Assembly: GCA_017532485.1 (NCBI GenBank)
Contig: JAFXJE010000106.1
Coordinates: forward strand, 1 to 17,501
DNA length: 17,501 bases
Source of the DNA: Peptococcaceae bacterium
GTDB lineage: Bacteria; Bacillota; Peptococcia; Peptococcales; Peptococcaceae
Direction: 5' to 3'
Part shown: positions 14,846 through 17,501 of the stretch, in pieces
How the letters are laid out: every line of letters begins with the position of its first letter
Position numbering within the stretch: position 1 is the stretch's first letter
The notes under the pieces: model-generated
Seen by the model: the letters and a program-made list of their open reading frames with translations, nothing else
Told to the model about the DNA's origin: nothing
Databases searched by the model: none
Translations under genes and position numbers: made by a program

Positions 14846-15796
14846 GACCTCTGCTATCACTCGAGCAAAACATTCTATTGCATAATCTGCTTCTTCCTGC
14901 GTATTTAAATCAGAACCTATTTCCAAAATCAAACTGTGTGGATGTGCTTGCTGATTATAACGACTTGTTTGTACCACACGCAAATCTTTCAACAAACCTG
15001 GATAATATTTATCTGCACATTCTTCTAAACGCTGTGCAAAGGCAAAGTTTTCTTGCCAATGCTCATGGTTGGCTCCAATCACAATCATAATTTTTGCTGC
15101 TGCTTTACCATTAATCATAACTGTTGTTGCTTCTTTTTTGGTATAACCGGCATCACGATGAATATCGAAAACAGCTTGGACATCTGTATTGCCTTTTAAC
15201 AAACTATTTATCGTATTTAAAGAATTGTGATAAGACCTTGACCAATCGGGATAATCGTGAATTGTCTGATTATGCAGTGTACGTATTCCATAATTACTTT
15301 CCAAACGTGATTTCAGCTTTTCTCCAGCCGAGACTACACCACCATTTTTCCCAGTTACCTTACTCACACCATCTGTTGGCAAATAGGTCTCAGCATTATG
15401 AGTATGATACAAAATAACTTGTACCTCCTCTGGCAAGGTCATTTCTCTTAATTTTTCTTGAGAAAAGTACCATTGATTACTTAACAGCGCTGCTGCTTGA
15501 TAATCCTCTTGCTTCTCTCTTTGCTCGACTATCACCCATTCATCCACCAATAAATAAGGTAGTTTATTGCTTAAAAGCGCATAAGGATTAGAAGGTAGAT
15601 ACCCTATGATATTTTGCCAAAATAGTCTTGACCAATTTTTTTCCGTACTCTGCATAAACCATTCAGAAGTTAAAATATTTTTCGCCCATTCTACTTCCTT
15701 TTCTTGGTCTGTATATGTTAAAATAGTGGCTATAAACAATATAAAAATCAAGAAAAGCAACATGAACCAATAAGCGCTTAAGCGTTGTTTTTTCAT
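14840..15796 (-). CDS. spoIIP: SpoIIP-family peptidoglycan hydrolase
   Basis: SpoIIP is a membrane-anchored amidase/endopeptidase that acts with SpoIID and SpoIIM to thin septal peptidoglycan during engulfment in endospore formers. The 318-residue product has a short basic N-terminus, one membrane anchor (about 9-28), then an extracytoplasmic domain from about 120. Conserved SpoIIP motifs are clear: VILYHTHNAETYLP (H131, H133, E136), AVFDIHRDAG (H213), IVIGANHEHWQENFAFA and the C-terminal HPHSLILEIGSDLNTQEEA (E292). The His/Glu residues are the likely metal ligands. The fold and motifs look intact. The N-terminal stalk is short compared with the roughly 400-residue B. subtilis protein. The ATG is 8 bases after GAGG. 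It is divergent from rpsT, echoing rpsT-gpr-spoIIP in Bacilli and Clostridia, but gpr is missing. Confidence 0.93.
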   Translation of the reverse strand: MKKQRLSAYWFMLLFLIFILFIATILTYTDQEKEVEWAKNILTSEWFMQSTEKNWSRLFWQNIIGYLPSNPYALLSNKLPYLLVDEWVIVEQREKQEDYQAAALLSNQWYFSQEKLREMTLPEEVQVILYHTHNAETYLPTDGVSKVTGKNGGVVSAGEKLKSRLESNYGIRTLHNQTIHDYPDWSRSYHNSLNTINSLLKGNTDVQAVFDIHRDAGYTKKEATTVMINGKAAAKIMIVIGANHEHWQENFAFAQRLEECADKYYPGLLKDLRVVQTSRYNQQAHPHSLILEIGSDLNTQEEADYAIECFARVIAEVL

Positions 15797-15854
15797 GTTC
15801 TCATCCTCACTATCTATAATAATATATATATATGTGCTATTAGAACGATTATTC

Positions 15855-15883
15855 TTGCATTTTTATTTTGTTCGTGGTAGAAT
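15855..15883 (+). promoter_or_regulatory. rpsT promoter
   Basis: TTGCAT (15855-15860), a 17-base spacer and TAGAAT (15878-15883), preceded by TGG as an extended -10, form a good housekeeping-sigma promoter. Transcription should start near 15890, giving a leader of about 57 bases, where S20 autoregulation could act. The rest of the divergent region has a long AT alternation (about 15818-15833) and no clear spoIIP promoter. Confidence 0.75.
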
Positions 15884-15946
15884 ATTGCTTGTTGAAAATT
15901 TATGCGAATTTTTTACATACAAGAGTTATTGAAGGAGGTGACAATC

Positions 15947-16210
15947 TTGGCTAATATCAAATCCGCAGCTAAACGTGCCAAAATCGCTAAAGTTCGTACA
16001 CTGAGAAACAGAAGCTATATGTCCAGAGTAAAAACTGCAATTAAAGGTGTTGAAACTGCTGTTGCAGCACATGATGCTGAACAAGCTAAAGCAGCTCTGC
16101 AAGTTGCAATCAAAACAATTGATACTGCAGCAGGTAAAGGTTTGTTACACAAAAATAATGCAGCAAACAAAAAATCTCGCTTAACAAAAATGGTTAACGG
16201 CTTAAACTAA
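15947..16210 (+). CDS. rpsT: 30S ribosomal protein S20
   Basis: S20 is a primary 16S rRNA-binding protein of the small subunit. The 87-residue product starts at TTG 15947 with the classic ANIKSAAKRAKIAK, preceded by AAGGAGGTGAC at 8-base spacing. An in-frame ATG at 15902 would add 15 unrelated residues and lacks a ribosome site. Other family marks are NRSYMSRVKTAIKGVE and the C-terminal KGLLHKNNAANKKSRLTKMV. A UUG start is also used by rpsT in E. coli, where it is tied to autoregulation. It is the only plus-strand gene in the window and is monocistronic, with its own promoter and a terminator 14 bases downstream. Confidence 0.98.
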   Translation: MANIKSAAKRAKIAKVRTLRNRSYMSRVKTAIKGVETAVAAHDAEQAKAALQVAIKTIDTAAGKGLLHKNNAANKKSRLTKMVNGLN

Positions 16211-16224
16211 GACGACCATAATGG

Positions 16225-16264
16225 AAGAGGTTGAAACGACTAAAATTGTTTCAACCTCTTTTTT
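16225..16264 (+). terminator. Rho-independent terminator of rpsT
   Basis: A perfect 13-bp stem, AAGAGGTTGAAAC (16225-16237) with GTTTCAACCTCTT (16248-16260), closes a 10-base loop. It runs into a T-tract (16259-16264) just after the rpsT stop. Confidence 0.92.
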
Positions 16265-16274
16265 ACTGTCCAAA

Positions 16275-16305
16275 GAAAAAACTGGACTTCCGTCCAGTTT
16301 TTTTC
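16275..16305. terminator. Bidirectional terminator, mainly for the antiporter gene
   Basis: AAAAAACTGGAC (16276-16287) pairs with GTCCAGTTTTTT (16292-16303) around a four-base loop. On the minus strand the hairpin sits directly after the antiporter stop and ends in TTTTTTC. On the plus strand it ends in seven T, so it can back up the rpsT terminator. Confidence 0.88.
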
Positions 16306-17501
16306 TTAAAGTAATTCATTTTTAATCAGTTGTTGCCCCATTTTATAAGAACCGATAACCCACAATAAATCATCTACATTAAATACAAAGTTGGAATGTA
16401 CATCTAAAATCGGCAGCATAGCACGTTCCACCCCAATTAAGCAGGCACACCATTTTGTTTTAATGCCTGAATCACGCAAGCTGCTGCCTACTAAATCAGA
16501 ACCTTTTTTCACTTTTACAGCATACGCAAAAAGCTGTTGTTCTTCTGTCAATTCTGATTGTCTGTCAATAAATTTATGCAGAGTAACAGATTCTTCCTCA
16601 CTTTCCATAAGGGAATTTTTCTGCTGGCAAGTTAAGTCAAAGTTTTCCAAATCTTTTTCCGAACCAAGGATATAGACACGGTCACCCGCTAGAATCTTTT
16701 CTTCACCCTCAGGTACATTGATATGTTTTTTTCCACGCACAATTTTAATAACATGAACATTTAAACTTCTGCCCCATTGCAGTTTTTTCAATTCCTTCCC
16801 CACCGCTGAATTTTCCGCATTACAGATATAGGAATCTACTCTTAATTGTTCGTCCAACCAATCATGTGGCTGACCTTTTTCTTCCTCGCGCATTTCCTGT
16901 AATTTTTTCTCATTGAAATTGGCTAAAAAACGGGATTCCATTTCTAAATAACGACCAATCAACCATTCTGAACGAGCAATAAAGAAGATAGCTACTAAAG
17001 CAATCGGTGCTAATATCCAACCGGAAATAGGCAGCATCAGCAGAATAGGTCTGCTTACTAAATAAACTGTAGCTGCTGTTCTGAGTACCAACAAAGCTAT
17101 TAATGGCAAGTGGTTGACAAAACTCTTGAGCCATAAGGCTGTAAAATAACGGTTACGGAAAATCATCATTGCTGGCAAAAATGGAGCCATTGCTAAGTAA
17201 ATTAAAACACAAGTCACTATCAATGATAAAGAAGTGGTTCCCAACCAGCCTTGTATCATTGGCAATAAAAGATGCGCACCAATTTCACTTAAGCCCAACA
17301 ATAAAATACCATAAATTAAGAAAGTAGTGGCATACCCTTGTAAAAATAATTTCCAATCAGGGTCTTTTTGAGTATCAGAAACAGAATTTTTTTCCTCCCG
17401 ATAACGATTAATTTTTTCCTGCCATTTGCTTGGCACAATTTTTTTAAACAAATAAGTCAAACTGTCAGCAGAGTGAATAAGATATGGGGTTGTAAAAGTT
17501 G
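16306..17501 (-). CDS. CPA2-type cation:proton antiporter with two TrkA_C domains (partial, N-terminus off right edge)
   Basis: The frame stays open to the right edge. Upstream of the ATG at 17460 it reads TFTTPYLIHSADS, matching the end of a Na+/H+ exchanger (CPA2) domain, so that ATG is internal and most of the transporter lies outside. Numbered from that Met, four hydrophobic helices follow (about 45-68, 77-100, 116-136, 143-162). Next come an amphipathic linker and two regulatory domains of the TrkA_C/RCK_C kind: about 205-275 (LRVDSYICNAENSAVGKELK, ILAGDRVYILGSEKDL) and about 308-375 (VKKGSDLVGSSLRDSG, NVDDLLWVIGSYK). Such proteins exchange K+ or Na+ for H+ at the cytoplasmic membrane and are gated through their cytosolic domains. 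Ion and ligand cannot be told. The end is complete and followed directly by a terminator. Confidence 0.9.
   Translation of the reverse strand, partial: TFTTPYLIHSADSLTYLFKKIVPSKWQEKINRYREEKNSVSDTQKDPDWKLFLQGYATTFLIYGILLLGLSEIGAHLLLPMIQGWLGTTSLSLIVTCVLIYLAMAPFLPAMMIFRNRYFTALWLKSFVNHLPLIALLVLRTAATVYLVSRPILLMLPISGWILAPIALVAIFFIARSEWLIGRYLEMESRFLANFNEKKLQEMREEEKGQPHDWLDEQLRVDSYICNAENSAVGKELKKLQWGRSLNVHVIKIVRGKKHINVPEGEEKILAGDRVYILGSEKDLENFDLTCQQKNSLMESEEESVTLHKFIDRQSELTEEQQLFAYAVKVKKGSDLVGSSLRDSGIKTKWCACLIGVERAMLPILDVHSNFVFNVDDLLWVIGSYKMGQQLIKNELL

Noticed and set aside
15818..15833. AT dinucleotide run as a possible origin or protein-binding site
   Set aside because: It is too short and simple; there are no DnaA boxes or inverted repeats around it, and it lies in an ordinary divergent promoter region.

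Overview
The window looks like the chromosome of an AT-rich, low-GC Bacillota (Firmicutes). The reasons are strong AGGAGG-type ribosome-binding sites, several TTG and GTG starts, a SpoIIP-family sporulation hydrolase beside rpsT, a SARP/BTAD-type regulator and a tig-clpP-clpX operon. I cannot fix the genus; a lineage that has lost or reduced sporulation is possible but unproven. I see no phage, insertion sequence, CRISPR array, tRNA or rRNA. Nearly everything is transcribed on the minus strand; rpsT is the only plus-strand gene. Coding density is high and no gap exceeds about 150 bases.

Right to left, in the direction of transcription. (i) 17501-16306: the C-terminal part of a CPA2-type cation:proton antiporter with two TrkA_C/RCK_C-like domains; it runs off the right edge. 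(ii) rpsT at 15947-16210 reads the other way, with its own promoter and terminator. It is divergent from spoIIP (15796-14840), which is followed by a small lipoprotein gene (14795-14130). (iii) uvrC (14068-12209) follows a very stable UUCG-capped hairpin, and then comes a small YvlD/phage-holin-4-like membrane protein. (iv) A lone feoA, a bidirectional terminator and tspO. (v) The protein quality-control operon tig-clpP-clpX, closed by a 13-bp-stem terminator.

(vi) 7530-4037: an extended -10 promoter drives a calcium-motif lipoprotein, an OmpR/PhoB response regulator and a sensor histidine kinase. The genes overlap or touch, so this looks like one signalling unit with a surface accessory protein. 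(vii) 3918-1: a tight group of three genes. They encode a very lysine/glutamate-rich membrane-anchored coiled-coil protein with an extracytoplasmic NTF2-like domain, a SARP-type regulator whose receiver domain lacks conserved phosphorylation residues, and a secreted protein with a bacterial Ig-like (BIG2) domain that continues past the left edge. The last two genes overlap by 20 bases.

The housekeeping genes (tig, clpP, clpX, uvrC, rpsT) are conventional. The least described part is 1-7530, where a lipoprotein-coupled two-component system stands next to the scaffold/SARP/surface-protein trio. A functional link between the two is inferred from position only.
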